Part shown: positions 15,008 through 23,924 of the stretch, one piece after another
Numbering within the stretch: the stretch's first letter is position 1
Layout of the letters: each line of letters opens with the position of its first letter
Assembly: GCA_012735195.1 (NCBI GenBank)
Contig: JAAYIC010000037.1
Span: 1-36,461, forward strand
Source of the DNA: Bacillota bacterium
Lineage (GTDB): Bacteria; Bacillota; UBA4882; UBA10575
Direction: 5' to 3'
Length of the DNA stretch: 36,461 nucleotides
Program-made: the position numbers and the translations under genes
Notes under the pieces: generated by a model
What the model saw: only the letters and a program-made list of their open reading frames with translations
Databases searched by the model: none
What the model was told of the DNA's origin: nothing

Positions 15008-16933
15008 GTGGATAGAAAGGTCTTTGAAGATTTAATCAGGAAAGACCGGGAAAAAAAGGCGTACCCCGATTTTTCCGGGACTTTCCTCGACTACCTGGAA
15101 CTCGTGAAGAAGGACCCCGGCCGCGTCAAACTGGCCCACCAGCGTATGTACGACATCATTATGGAACAAGGCGCCGAAGCGATCAGGACGGAAGAATACC
15201 CCCGCTTAAAGAGGATCTATGGTAACCAGATCATCAAAAAATACAAGTTTTTCGAAGATTTCTATGGGATTGACGAGACCATCATGAAGATCGTCCGCTA
15301 TTTTCATTCCGCAGCCATGATGGGCGAAGAGTCCCGCCAAGTGTTGTACCTGGTCGGGCCGGTCGGCGCCGGAAAATCCTCCATCATGGAGGCATTGAAG
15401 CGCGGTTTGGAAATGAGCCCCCCCATTTTTGCCTTGCAGGGTTGTCCGATGCATGAGGAGCCCCTGCATTTGATCCCCAAACACCTGCGGGAGAAATTTG
15501 CCAAATTACTGGGTGTGCATATTGAGGGCGACCTCTGCCCCGTCTGCCGTTACCGCTTGAAAGTCGAGTACGGAGGGGAATATGAACGTTTTCCCGTGGA
15601 AATTCTCGATTTTTCCGTCCGGAACCGGGTAGGGGTCGGGGTGGTGCCACCGGTTGACCCAAACAATCAGGATACTTCGGTCCTCATCGGTTCGGTGGAT
15701 ATCTCCAAAATGGATCTTTACCCTGAAGACGACCCGCGGGTCTTCTCCTTAAATGGCGCATTTAACGTGGGGAACCGGGGGCTTGTCGAGTTTATTGAGG
15801 TCTTTAAGAACGAAACCGAGTACCTGCACGCCATGATCACAGCCACGCAGGAAAAAGCCATTCCTTCCCCGGGCAAGGGACCGATGATCTATTTTGACGG
15901 CATCATTCTTGCCCACTCCAATGAGGCAGAATGGAACAAGTTCAAATCCGACCATACCAACGAAGCAATTTTGGACCGCATCGTCAAGGTTGAAGTTCCC
16001 TATTGCTTGGAGTTAAACGAGGAAGTCAAGATCTACAAAAAAATCCTCCGCCAGAGCCGGTTTTCCATGCATATCGCCCCGCACACCCTGGAGATCGCCG
16101 CGATGTTCGCCATCTTGACTAGACTTACGCCTTCCAGCAAAGTCGACCCGGTGACCAAATTAAGGATCTACAACGGTGAAGAGATTATCGAAAAAGGGAT
16201 GGTGAAAAAGGTTGATATCTTTGAGTTGCGGGAGGAAGCGCCCAGGGAAGGGATGACCGGCATCTCCACCCGCTTCATTGTCAAAGCGATTGACCGTGCC
16301 TTGTCGGAATCGGAGAACAGTTGTATCAACCCCATCAGCATCCTGGAAAGCCTGATCAAGGAGACTAAAGACCTTTCCATCGGTGAGGATGAACGCCGCC
16401 GGTATCTGGGTTTTCTCCAAAACACTTTGAAAAAGGAATACCACCGGATCCTGGAAAAAGAGGTCACCAAAGCCTTCATCCACGGCTTTACTGAACAGGC
16501 CGAGGACCTCTTCAACAACTACCTGGACCATGCCGAGGCCTTTGTCAACAAGACAAGGATTAAAGACCGGAACACCGGCGAAGAGCTGGAACCGGATGAA
16601 AAATTCCTGGCTTCCATTGAGGAACAGATCGGGATTACCGGCTCTGCGGCCAAAGGTTTCCGCCAGGATGTCACCGCCTACATGTTTTATGTCCTGCGCA
16701 GCGGCGGCAGATTGAACTACCGGAGCTACGAGCCGTTGAAAGAGGCGATCGAAGAAAAACTCACCAGTTCGGTTAAGGAGTTGTCGCGGGTAATCACCAG
16801 AGCCAAAGTGCGGGATAAAGAACAAAGTGAAAAGCTCAACGCCATGGTGGCGGAGATGAAGAAGAACGGTTACTGTGACCACTGTTGCAACGTGGTCCTG
16901 AAATACGCCGCCAACAACCTCTGGAAGGATTAG
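15008..16933 (+). CDS. prkA: PrkA family serine protein kinase / AAA+ protein
   Basis: 641 residues from GTG, with GAGGAGG 8-9 bases upstream; close to the usual 630-640 aa. An N-terminal AAA+ domain carries Walker A GPVGAGKSS (Lys123). The family is described as a serine kinase and, in B. subtilis, as an ATP-dependent protease-like protein needed for efficient sporulation. Features include CPVCRYRL near 177-180 and a Cys-rich tail CDHCC near 624, suggesting bound metal (inference). It is followed after 8 bases by yhbH and then spoVR, the conserved cluster (yeaG-yeaH-ycgB in Escherichia coli) linked to sporulation and starvation survival. Confidence 0.95.
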   Translation: MDRKVFEDLIRKDREKKAYPDFSGTFLDYLELVKKDPGRVKLAHQRMYDIIMEQGAEAIRTEEYPRLKRIYGNQIIKKYKFFEDFYGIDETIMKIVRYFHSAAMMGEESRQVLYLVGPVGAGKSSIMEALKRGLEMSPPIFALQGCPMHEEPLHLIPKHLREKFAKLLGVHIEGDLCPVCRYRLKVEYGGEYERFPVEILDFSVRNRVGVGVVPPVDPNNQDTSVLIGSVDISKMDLYPEDDPRVFSLNGAFNVGNRGLVEFIEVFKNETEYLHAMITATQEKAIPSPGKGPMIYFDGIILAHSNEAEWNKFKSDHTNEAILDRIVKVEVPYCLELNEEVKIYKKILRQSRFSMHIAPHTLEIAAMFAILTRLTPSSKVDPVTKLRIYNGEEIIEKGMVKKVDIFELREEAPREGMTGISTRFIVKAIDRALSESENSCINPISILESLIKETKDLSIGEDERRRYLGFLQNTLKKEYHRILEKEVTKAFIHGFTEQAEDLFNNYLDHAEAFVNKTRIKDRNTGEELEPDEKFLASIEEQIGITGSAAKGFRQDVTAYMFYVLRSGGRLNYRSYEPLKEAIEEKLTSSVKELSRVITRAKVRDKEQSEKLNAMVAEMKKNGYCDHCCNVVLKYAANNLWKD

Positions 16934-16941
16934 GTGATAAG

Positions 16942-18108
16942 ATGGCAGTTTTCCGCGAATGCAACAGCGGGGGAAAGGACCGTTCGGCCGAAGACCGGCG
17001 GCGCCACCGCCAGTTGGTGGAGAAGGCGATCAAGAAAAACCTCCATGAAATCGTGGCTGAAGAGAGTATAATCGGGCAAAACAAAGACAAAAAGATCAAA
17101 ATCCCGATCCGGGGTTTAAAAGAATATCAGTTTATTTACGGCAGGAACCATGGGGGTGTCGGCACGGGAACCGGCAAGGAAAAACGGGGCGATATTATCG
17201 CCAGGGATCTGATCAGCCACGGGCCGGGGCAAAGTGGCGCCGGGACGGAGGAAGGCGAGGAGATCTACGAAACGGAGATCACCATTGAAGACCTGATCAA
17301 CTATATCTTTGACGACCTCAACCTCCCCTACTTGGAAAGAAAGAAACTCTCGCAAGCGGCAACGGTGGTCAACCAAAAACGCCTGGGTTACCGGACGAAA
17401 GGCATTCCGCCCCGCCTGGCAAAAAAGCGCTCGGTCATGGAGAAGATCAAACGCCGGCAGAGCCGGCGCCGGACGGATCCGGACTTTGCAAGGGACGAGC
17501 GGTTTCCGTTTCATGAGGAAGACCTCAGATACCGCTTTATCTGTGAAGAAAAACGGCACCAGACCAATGCCGTTGTCTTCTGTATCATGGACACTTCGGG
17601 TTCCATGGACCATACCAAAAAATATCTGGCCCGCAGTTTCTATTTCCTGCTCTACCAGTACCTACGTTTAAAATATACCGAAGTGGAAGTGGTATTTGTC
17701 GCCCATACCACCACCGCCCGGGAAGTCAGGGAAGAAGAGTTTTTCCACCGGGTTGAATCGGGCGGCACTTTCATCAGCAGCGGCTACCGGAAGGCCTTGG
17801 AGATCATTGAAGAACGGTACAACCCGGCGGTCTGGAATATCTACGCCTTTCACACCAGTGACGGGGATAACTGGAGCGAAGACAATGAGCAGGCCCTGGC
17901 CGCCGCCAAAGAACTCTGCCGGGTTTGTAACCTCTTTGGCTACGGCGAGATCGACCCGGACGATTTTCGCATAACGAGCCCGATCAGCCGGTTCTTCCAG
18001 GAATCCCCGGCGGAAAAGAACTTTGCCATGGTCAGAATCACCGATAAAGAAGACCTCTTTCCCGCCATGAAGAAACTGCTCACTCTGGAAGAAAGGCTGG
18101 AGGAGTGA
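16942..18108 (+). CDS. yhbH: YhbH/YeaH family protein (DUF444), VWA-like
   Basis: 388 residues from the ATG after TAGGTGATAAG; an in-frame extension overlapping prkA exists but lacks a ribosome-binding site, and B. subtilis YhbH is of similar length. The family hallmark is the long basic N-terminus (DRRRHRQLVEKAI), the Gly-rich GGVGTGTGKEKRGD stretch, and a von Willebrand A-like domain with a MIDAS-type DTSGSMD (Asp217, Ser219, Ser221). Other family features are ESGGTFISSGYRKALEII and HTSDGDNW. The partner genes are prkA (8 bases upstream) and spoVR. It is needed for normal sporulation in Bacillus; its biochemical role is not known. Confidence 0.94.
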   Translation: MAVFRECNSGGKDRSAEDRRRHRQLVEKAIKKNLHEIVAEESIIGQNKDKKIKIPIRGLKEYQFIYGRNHGGVGTGTGKEKRGDIIARDLISHGPGQSGAGTEEGEEIYETEITIEDLINYIFDDLNLPYLERKKLSQAATVVNQKRLGYRTKGIPPRLAKKRSVMEKIKRRQSRRRTDPDFARDERFPFHEEDLRYRFICEEKRHQTNAVVFCIMDTSGSMDHTKKYLARSFYFLLYQYLRLKYTEVEVVFVAHTTTAREVREEEFFHRVESGGTFISSGYRKALEIIEERYNPAVWNIYAFHTSDGDNWSEDNEQALAAAKELCRVCNLFGYGEIDPDDFRITSPISRFFQESPAEKNFAMVRITDKEDLFPAMKKLLTLEERLEE

Positions 18109-18118
18109 ACTGCGCACC

Positions 18119-18171
18119 CGTGTGCACGCGTAAGCATGCACGCGGTACGTGTACACACGTAAGCGTGCACC
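18119..18171. repeat. Direct-repeat dimer with palindromic cores between yhbH and spoVR
   Basis: Two 24-base units (18119-18142 and 18148-18171) differ at four positions and are separated by CGGTA. Each contains CGTAAGC, and together they form inverted repeats such as TACGTGT-AC-ACACGTA and GTGCACGC...GCGTGCAC. The element lies inside the operon, upstream of the spoVR ribosome-binding site. Confidence 0.7.
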
Positions 18172-18205
18172 TTGCTGTCTTCCACCGGGAAAAGGAGTTG
18201 GTAAA

Positions 18206-19594
18206 ATGGCCGATTATACCTTGGCGGAACTGGCCGCCTGGGGTGAGAGAATCGAAGAGTTGGCCAGGGAGGAAGGGCTGAACTTCTACCCGCAAGAATT
18301 CGAACTCTGTAATTATGAGGATATGCTCTGTTATCAAGCATATACCGGCATGCCTTCCCACTACCCCCATTGGAGCTTTGGCAAGGCCTACGAGAAGCTG
18401 AAAACCCTGTACAAGTATAATATAAGTGGATTACCTTATGAGATGGTGATCAACGCCAATCCCTGTATAGCCTATCTCATGAAGGAAAACAGCCTGCTCT
18501 TGCAGATCCTGACCATGGCCCATGTCTACGGGCATAATGATTTTTTCCGCAACAACCGCCTTTTTACCGCCGGGACCCGGGCGGAATTGACGGTCGAGAC
18601 CTTCAAAAACCACGCCCGCCGGGTTCGCGAGTACGCCGGCGACCCCTCAATCGGTTATGAACGGGTGGAACAACTCCTCAACGCCGCCCACGCCCTGCGT
18701 TTCCAGACCAACCGCGTGGTGGGAGAAGACCGTCTTTCTTATGAAGAATACTACCGGAGAAAGTACCGGTCCGAACAGGAAAGAACCCCGGACCATCCCC
18801 TGCTGGAGGAAGCGCGCGCACCGGGAGATACCAACGGGACAGCCGGGCGGAAACGCCGGATCCCCCCGCAGCCGGAAGAAGACATCCTCTGGTTCATCAC
18901 AGAATACGGCGACCTTGAAGAGTGGGAAAAAGATGTTATTAACATTGTCCGGGAAGAGACCGCCTATTTTCTACCCCAGATCGAAACCAAGATTATGAAT
19001 GAAGGCTGGGCCAGCTTCTGGCATTATTTACTCCTCTGTCGCCTTGACCTCCCGGAGAAGTTGCGCTGGGAGTTTTATAGATACCATAACCAGGTAATCC
19101 GCCCCACCCCCGGCGGTCTCAACCCTTACCATATAGGATACGTTATCTTCAAATACCTCTATGAACAGCAGGGCAAAGAAAAGATCTTTGAAGCCCGGGA
19201 GGTTGAAAAAGACCAGTCCTTTCTCCGCCGCTATCTGAACTTGGAAATATGTAAGGAGCTGGAGCTCTTCGAGTACATGAAAAAAAGAGACGAATACATC
19301 GTCAAAGAGATCGCCGATGAAGAAGGCTGGAAATCCATTCGCAGCCAGTTGGTGAAGACCACCGGTCTTGGCGCCATCCCCGTCATCCGGATCGTGGAGT
19401 ACCGCCCCCTTGACCACCACCTTCTGCTGGAACACGAATACGACGGCCGCGACCTGGAGATGAACTACACCACTGAGACCCTGCGTTATTGCGCCGAGCT
19501 CTGGAAGGGGAAAGTAACCCTGAAAACCAGGATCAATAAGGAGGAACGGATCATCCACTGCGATGAAAAATCCAACCTCTCGATCCTTTTATAA
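18206..19594 (+). CDS. spoVR: SpoVR family protein
   Basis: 462 residues from ATG with AAAGGAG 8 bases upstream; an in-frame extension to 18149 reads through repeats and is rejected. Length matches B. subtilis SpoVR (468 aa), which is involved in spore cortex formation. Recognisable features are the N-terminal ELAAWGERIEELAREEGLNFYPQEFE, the strongly conserved MPSHYPHWSFGKAYE, HVYGHNDFF, and the central TKIMNEGWASFWHY. His- and Glu-rich conserved motifs suggest a metal site (inference). It is the third gene of prkA-yhbH-spoVR, separated from yhbH by 97 bases that hold a palindromic repeat. Confidence 0.96.
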   Translation: MADYTLAELAAWGERIEELAREEGLNFYPQEFELCNYEDMLCYQAYTGMPSHYPHWSFGKAYEKLKTLYKYNISGLPYEMVINANPCIAYLMKENSLLLQILTMAHVYGHNDFFRNNRLFTAGTRAELTVETFKNHARRVREYAGDPSIGYERVEQLLNAAHALRFQTNRVVGEDRLSYEEYYRRKYRSEQERTPDHPLLEEARAPGDTNGTAGRKRRIPPQPEEDILWFITEYGDLEEWEKDVINIVREETAYFLPQIETKIMNEGWASFWHYLLLCRLDLPEKLRWEFYRYHNQVIRPTPGGLNPYHIGYVIFKYLYEQQGKEKIFEAREVEKDQSFLRRYLNLEICKELELFEYMKKRDEYIVKEIADEEGWKSIRSQLVKTTGLGAIPVIRIVEYRPLDHHLLLEHEYDGRDLEMNYTTETLRYCAELWKGKVTLKTRINKEERIIHCDEKSNLSILL

Positions 19595-19670
19595 AAAACC
19601 CGGCTTTTTAACCGGTTCATCCTGCTGTTCTTTGCTACAAGCCAGACAACCGGCAGGCCGGACAGGGGTG

Positions 19671-19781
19671 ATGGGTGAATTGGAACAAATCCACTTCTCC
19701 ATCCTTAACGAGTTAAAAATGGAACAAAAAGAAGCCGCTGCAAAGGAGGAAAAGGATCTAAAGGCGATTGCAATTGAATGA
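19671..19781 (+). CDS. Possible 36-residue protein downstream of spoVR
   Basis: A short frame from ATG gives an acidic, helical product (MGELEQIHFSILNELKMEQKE and on, rich in Glu, Lys and Ala). GGGGTG directly abuts the ATG, so the best-spaced start may be the TTG at 19680. The composition looks like a soluble amphipathic helix rather than noise, but there is no family support. A longer frame from 19563 overlaps the spoVR end and is less likely. Confidence 0.3.
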   Translation: MGELEQIHFSILNELKMEQKEAAAKEEKDLKAIAIE

Positions 19782-19833
19782 AAATTTTAAAAACGCAAAT
19801 GGCCGGACGGGATGAAACTTTTCATAGTTTAAA

Positions 19834-20448
19834 TCAGTCTTTTTCTTCGATCACTTCCACCATTTCAATGATCCCGTCCAGCAGGCGGTTTATTTTCATC
19901 TTCAAACCGTCAAGCTCATATATCTCATCTTCACTAAGGCTTTTCTTGCTTTTCCTGGCGGCGTATACAACCAACCCGCCGAGGGTTTCGGCTACATCCG
20001 GAATATCCAACCCCATAATCTTGCGAACTTCTTTAACCGGCGTGGCGGCGCTGAGGATTATCCCCTCACTCGGCGCAATTCTGGAAACAAAAAGAAATTT
20101 CCTGGTTATGAAGAGGACTGCAATGGCGATTATCCCCAACAATAAACCCAGGGTGTTCTCTTTGGTAATAATCAATTTCCGGGCCATGGCAAAAAGCAAT
20201 ACTTCGATAATACTGCCCGGGGTATGGCGTAAAAGCATCTTAATGAACTCAATTGCGATAACTAGAGTCATAGCATAGCCGAGAAAATCCTGGAAAAACT
20301 CCATATTCCGCGCGTTCAAATAGACATCATACAAACCCCGGATCAATCCGATGGAGCCGATAACAACGGCGATCATGATAATCAAGGAAATATAGATCTC
20401 GGCATGACTTGGAAAACGTGAAATAAGATAGCGTAAGCGAATCCTCAT
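19834..20448 (-). CDS. PsiE-like integral membrane protein
   Basis: 204 residues. At least three hydrophobic segments are visible: ISLIIMIAVVIGSIGLI, FLGYAMTLVIAIEFIKML, and LGLLLGIIAIAVLFITRKFLF. The arrangement (HAEIYISLIIMI... RHTPGSIIEVLLFAMARKLII) resembles the phosphate-starvation-inducible PsiE family. A soluble C-terminal part of about 85 residues ends in a charged helix. Function is unknown. The start is supported by AAGGGTGATT and by a putative promoter (20491-20519). It is monocistronic between spoVR (convergent) and the GH3 terminator. Confidence 0.65.
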   Translation of the reverse strand: MRIRLRYLISRFPSHAEIYISLIIMIAVVIGSIGLIRGLYDVYLNARNMEFFQDFLGYAMTLVIAIEFIKMLLRHTPGSIIEVLLFAMARKLIITKENTLGLLLGIIAIAVLFITRKFLFVSRIAPSEGIILSAATPVKEVRKIMGLDIPDVAETLGGLVVYAARKSKKSLSEDEIYELDGLKMKINRLLDGIIEMVEVIEEKD

Positions 20449-20490
20449 TTCTCAATCACCCTTAGTAGCAGTAGATCATCGTTTAACTTG

Positions 20491-20519
20491 ACTTTATCAC
20501 AGACTGCAAAATTATGCAA
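20491..20519 (-). promoter_or_regulatory. Putative promoter for the PsiE-like gene
   Basis: On the minus strand TTGCAT (20519-20514) and TAAAGT (20496-20491) are 17 bases apart, about 45 bases before the coding start. Both hexamers have two mismatches to consensus. Confidence 0.5.
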
Positions 20520-20578
20520 TAAAACAAATAGAAAAATTTCTCCCTGATAAAAGCGGTATCTGGAGAATTTCCGGGCAT

Positions 20579-20600
20579 AAAAAACCGGCTTTTCAGCCGG
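20579..20600 (-). terminator. Intrinsic terminator after the GH3 glycosidase gene
   Basis: On the minus strand CCGGCT-GAAA-AGCCGG forms a 6-bp GC-rich stem with a GNRA-type tetraloop and is followed by six T residues. It lies about 55 bases after the stop codon and closes the sugar-utilisation gene set. Confidence 0.85.
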
Positions 20601-20654
20601 AAAGGTTATTGCGGCAATACCGTGCTACATTCTGGACTACCCTGGACTGCCGTT

Positions 20655-22850
20655 CTAATACGGCAGTTTAATGGCTTCTCCTTCGATTGTTACCTCAACG
20701 GTCAGAACCTCGGTGCCGGCCAGTTGGCGGCTGCGGTCGTCGGGTTGACGGCCGCCCACATATATTCTGTACCCGCCCGGTTCCAGAAGGCAATCGCCCT
20801 CTTGATCAATCGATGCCAACTGCCTTCTGCTTAAGGAGAATTCTACTCTTTTTGCTTCTCCGGGTTGCAACGCAACCCGCTCGAAACCCTTCAATTCCCA
20901 TTTGGGGACGGTAACACCGGCGCCCGGAGCCGATAAATAAAGTTGGACCACTTCCTCCCCCGCCCGTTTCCCAGTGTTTGTCACGGTAACACTTACCCCA
21001 AGTTCCTTCTGGTCAGTAGTGGCCAGTTTCCTGTGGCTGACCGTGAGATCGCTGTAGGCAAAGGTTGTGTAACTCAACCCGTAGCCAAAGGGATAAAGCG
21101 GCTCTTCTTCCATATACCGGTAAGTCCGGCCCTTCATGCTATAGTCGGTAAAAGGCGGTAATTGATCCAAGGATTTGACGAAGGTCACCGGCAGCCGGCC
21201 GGCGGGATTGTAATCGCCAAATAAGACCCCGGCCAGGGCGGTCCCGCCTTCCTCCCCGGGGTACCAGGCCTCAATAATCGCGGGGATGTTTTCCTGTGCC
21301 CAATTCACCGTTACGGGACTGCCGTTAAAGAGGACCAGAATCACAGGTTTTCCCACGGCCGCCACAGCCTTCAAAAGTTCCTCCTGCATCCCCGGGAGGT
21401 CAAGGCGCAAGCGGTCCCCACCGGCTTCGGAAGCCGGGGCGTCACCCTCTTCCCCTTCCAGTTCAGGAGAGATCCCCAGGCAGAGTACGATCGCATCGGC
21501 GCGTTCGGCAGCGGCGACCGCCTCGGTGAACCCGGCTGTAGCTTTTCTCCCCCAAAAGCTCATCCAGGTAACATTAAGTTCGCACCCTTCAGCGTAAATC
21601 ACATTGATGCCGGGCCCGGCGGCTTCCCGGATCCCTGCCAATGCCGTCACGTACCTGGAGGGTGTGCCGTGGTAATTCCCCAGGAGAACCCGTTTGTTGT
21701 CGGCATTGGGGCCGATCACCGCAATGGTGCGGATTTTCGACCTGTCCAGCGGCAGGAGGCTGTTCTCGTTTTTCAGCAGGACTATGGATTTCACGGCCGC
21801 CTCCAAGGCCAGCCGGCGGTGGTCTTCAGCATCATTTACCTCGTATGGGGTACCGGCCAGGGGAACTATGGACGGCGGATCAAACATCCCCAGTTTAAAC
21901 CGGGTTGTAAGAACCCTGACCACTGCCGACGTAATTGTTTCTTCGGAAACCAGGCCTTCTTTTACCGCCTCTTTCAGGGCACTGTAGGTCCAGCCGCAAT
22001 TTAAATCACAGCCGTTGTTTACAGCCAGGGCCGCCGATTCCGCCGGCGAGGCCGTCACCCTGTGGTGTTTATGGATATCATGGATGGCACCGCAATCGGA
22101 GACAACGTGACCGGCAAAACCCCATTCCTTTCTCAAGATATCTACCAGAAGACTCTTGCTGGCGCAAGCCGGGTCGCCGTTCACCCGGTTGTAGGCGCCC
22201 ATCACCGCTTCCACCTTTCCTTCGCGGACAGCAGCGCAAAAGGCCGGGAGGTAAGTTTCACGCAGATCCTTCTTGCTGACCACGGCGTTAAACCGGTGAC
22301 GTAAAGGTTCGGGACCGCTGTGGACCGCATAATGCTTGGCACAGGCGGCCGCCTTCAAGTATTTCGGGCGGTCGCCCTGTAACCCACGGATAAACGCCAC
22401 CCCCAGCCGGCTGGTGAGGTAGGGGTCTTCGCCGTAGGTTTCTTGTCCCCGCCCCCAGCGGGGATCCCGGAAAATATTGATGTTCGGCGTCCAGAAAGTA
22501 AGGCCTTTATTCATTCCCCGGTCGCCCCGGCGTGAAAACTCGTGGTGTTTTGCCCGCGCCTCCAAAGCAATTACCGAAGCCACACGGTAAACCAGATCCC
22601 GGTCAAACGAGGCGGCCATCCCGATGGCCTGCGGAAACACGGTGGCAATGCCGGCTCTTGCCACCCCGTGCAGACATTCGTTTTGCCATACATATCCGGG
22701 AATCCCCAACCTCGGCACGGCGGGAGAAAAATGCAGCAACTGGCCGATCTTCTCTTCCAATGTCAACCGGCCGGCCAGATCTTCCGCCCTTTCCTCCGCT
22801 GTCCGCTCCGGATCCAGGTAGACCGCGTTTGTTTCCTGTTTTTCCTGCAT
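20655..22850 (-). CDS. GH3 beta-glucosidase/beta-xylosidase, cytoplasmic
   Basis: 731 residues from ATG with GAGGAGGTC upstream; the longer frame to 22886 would overlap that site. There is no signal peptide, so it acts in the cytoplasm. N-terminal GH3 barrel: WTPNINIFRDPRWGRGQETYGEDP, KHYAVHSGPE, MGAYNRVNGDP, and nucleophile Asp252 in VVSDCGAI. The C-terminal alpha/beta domain contains SPELEGEEGD, then an Fn3-like domain (VTVTNTGKRAGEEVVQLYL). The SDCGA context is common in beta-xylosidases of the family, so xylo-oligosaccharides are as likely as cello-oligosaccharides. It lies downstream of the importer genes, separated by a terminator-like hairpin. Confidence 0.93.
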   Translation of the reverse strand: MQEKQETNAVYLDPERTAEERAEDLAGRLTLEEKIGQLLHFSPAVPRLGIPGYVWQNECLHGVARAGIATVFPQAIGMAASFDRDLVYRVASVIALEARAKHHEFSRRGDRGMNKGLTFWTPNINIFRDPRWGRGQETYGEDPYLTSRLGVAFIRGLQGDRPKYLKAAACAKHYAVHSGPEPLRHRFNAVVSKKDLRETYLPAFCAAVREGKVEAVMGAYNRVNGDPACASKSLLVDILRKEWGFAGHVVSDCGAIHDIHKHHRVTASPAESAALAVNNGCDLNCGWTYSALKEAVKEGLVSEETITSAVVRVLTTRFKLGMFDPPSIVPLAGTPYEVNDAEDHRRLALEAAVKSIVLLKNENSLLPLDRSKIRTIAVIGPNADNKRVLLGNYHGTPSRYVTALAGIREAAGPGINVIYAEGCELNVTWMSFWGRKATAGFTEAVAAAERADAIVLCLGISPELEGEEGDAPASEAGGDRLRLDLPGMQEELLKAVAAVGKPVILVLFNGSPVTVNWAQENIPAIIEAWYPGEEGGTALAGVLFGDYNPAGRLPVTFVKSLDQLPPFTDYSMKGRTYRYMEEEPLYPFGYGLSYTTFAYSDLTVSHRKLATTDQKELGVSVTVTNTGKRAGEEVVQLYLSAPGAGVTVPKWELKGFERVALQPGEAKRVEFSLSRRQLASIDQEGDCLLEPGGYRIYVGGRQPDDRSRQLAGTEVLTVEVTIEGEAIKLPY

Positions 22851-22895
22851 TAAAACGACCTCCTCGTATAACCCTGGTCTTTCCATAATTAAACA

Positions 22896-22915
22896 ACCGG
22901 CGGAGATCCGCCGGT
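22896..22915 (-). terminator. Terminator between the importer genes and the GH3 gene
   Basis: ACCGGCGG pairs with CCGCCGGT over a 4-base loop; on the minus strand a T-rich stretch (TTGTTTAATTAT) follows. The GH3 start codon is only 45 bases further on with no clear promoter between, so partial read-through may set GH3 expression. Confidence 0.65.
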
Positions 22916-22947
22916 AGCAGGTTTCTGTTAATGGCGGCAGTCCGCTA

Positions 22948-23019
22948 TGCGGATCGCAGTGCGGCTCGCATTACGGATCGCGATGCGAACCGCTTTGCGG
23001 TCAGCAAAGCGGACACCGG
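22948..23019. repeat. Degenerate 12-bp tandem repeat
   Basis: Six consecutive 12-base units (TGCGGATCGCAG, TGCGGCTCGCAT, TACGGATCGCGA, TGCGAACCGCTT, TGCGGTCAGCAA, AGCGGACACCGG) share a consensus near TGCGGATCGCAT, decaying to the right. A perfect 9-bp hairpin CCGCTTTGC-GGTCA-GCAAAGCGG (22990-23012) is embedded in it. It lies just after the stop of the permease gene. Confidence 0.7.
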
Positions 23020-23042
23020 CAGGACGGTAGCTCCCCCCGTTC

Positions 23043-23924
23043 CTATCCTTTTAAGGCACCGGCCAGAGTCCCGCGGATGATCCAACGGTGGCCAAAGATA
23101 TACAATAAGAGGGTGGGAGCGGAGGCAATAACCGCCGCCGCCGCGTACCGCGGCATATGGTCTGTGCCGTACTGGTTAAGGAATTGCGCGATCCGCAACT
23201 GCATGGTGAAGAGTTTTGGATCGTTAATCAAAATCAAACTCAATAAGTAATCGCTCCAAGCGCCAATGAAGACCAGCAACACAGCGAGGATTGTTGCCGG
23301 ATTGGCCAGCGGCAGCATAATCCGGAAGAAGGTGCCGGTATGTCCCGCGCCGTCGATCCGGGCGGCTTCCGCCAATTCCCCGGGAAGCCCGCGGAAGAAT
23401 GACCGGTAGATGATGGTCCAAAACGGGATGCCAAAAGCCGCCATTGGCAGGAAAAGCCCAGGCAAGGTGTCGACTATCCCTATTCTGCTGGTGAATTGAT
23501 AAAGCGGGATCAGTACCATATGGACAGGGATAAAATAACCCACCAGGACGGCGTAGAACAGGACCTCCGTTACCTTGCTCTGGTAACGGGCGAAGATATA
23601 ACCGGCCATGGCCGCCGCCGGTACCGTACCGGCGATTGCGCCCATGCAAACCCATAAGGTGTTGAGCAGACCCTGCCCGATTTTAATTGCCACCCAGGCC
23701 TCCTGAAAATTGTTCCAGCGGATTTGTGTCGGCAAGCTCCATGGGCTGTAGGAGAACTCCAGCCGGGTTTTGAAAACAAAAAACCAAGGGAGAAGGATCG
23801 GTAAAATAACCGCTAAGGCCAGGATAATCAGGATAATAACATTGATTATCTTGATCGCCAGCGTTCGCCGGCGGGCAATCCTCAGTTTGCGGATGTAGAT
23901 TTCGGATACTGTGTAATCTGTCAA
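23043..23924 (-). CDS. Carbohydrate ABC transporter permease, MalG/AraQ type
   Basis: 293 residues from a TTG that overlaps the stop codon of the preceding gene (TTGA), with GGTGA upstream; this implies translational coupling. About six membrane segments: one after the basic N-terminus, then several from about residue 85 onward. The EAA loop that docks the ATPase is present: GELAEAARIDGAGHTGTFFRIMLPL. It forms the inner-membrane channel with the MalF-type partner. No ATPase gene is in the locus; such importers commonly share a multipurpose MsmX-type ATPase encoded elsewhere. Confidence 0.94.
   Translation of the reverse strand: MTDYTVSEIYIRKLRIARRRTLAIKIINVIILIILALAVILPILLPWFFVFKTRLEFSYSPWSLPTQIRWNNFQEAWVAIKIGQGLLNTLWVCMGAIAGTVPAAAMAGYIFARYQSKVTEVLFYAVLVGYFIPVHMVLIPLYQFTSRIGIVDTLPGLFLPMAAFGIPFWTIIYRSFFRGLPGELAEAARIDGAGHTGTFFRIMLPLANPATILAVLLVFIGAWSDYLLSLILINDPKLFTMQLRIAQFLNQYGTDHMPRYAAAAVIASAPTLLLYIFGHRWIIRGTLAGALKG

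Noticed and set aside
18149-18205. N-terminal extension of SpoVR
   Set aside because: It would be translated from palindromic repeat DNA; the ATG at 18206 has an ideally spaced AAAGGAG and gives the usual family length.
22948-23019. CRISPR array
   Set aside because: Units are 12 bases, degenerate and contiguous, with no spacers and no cas genes nearby.
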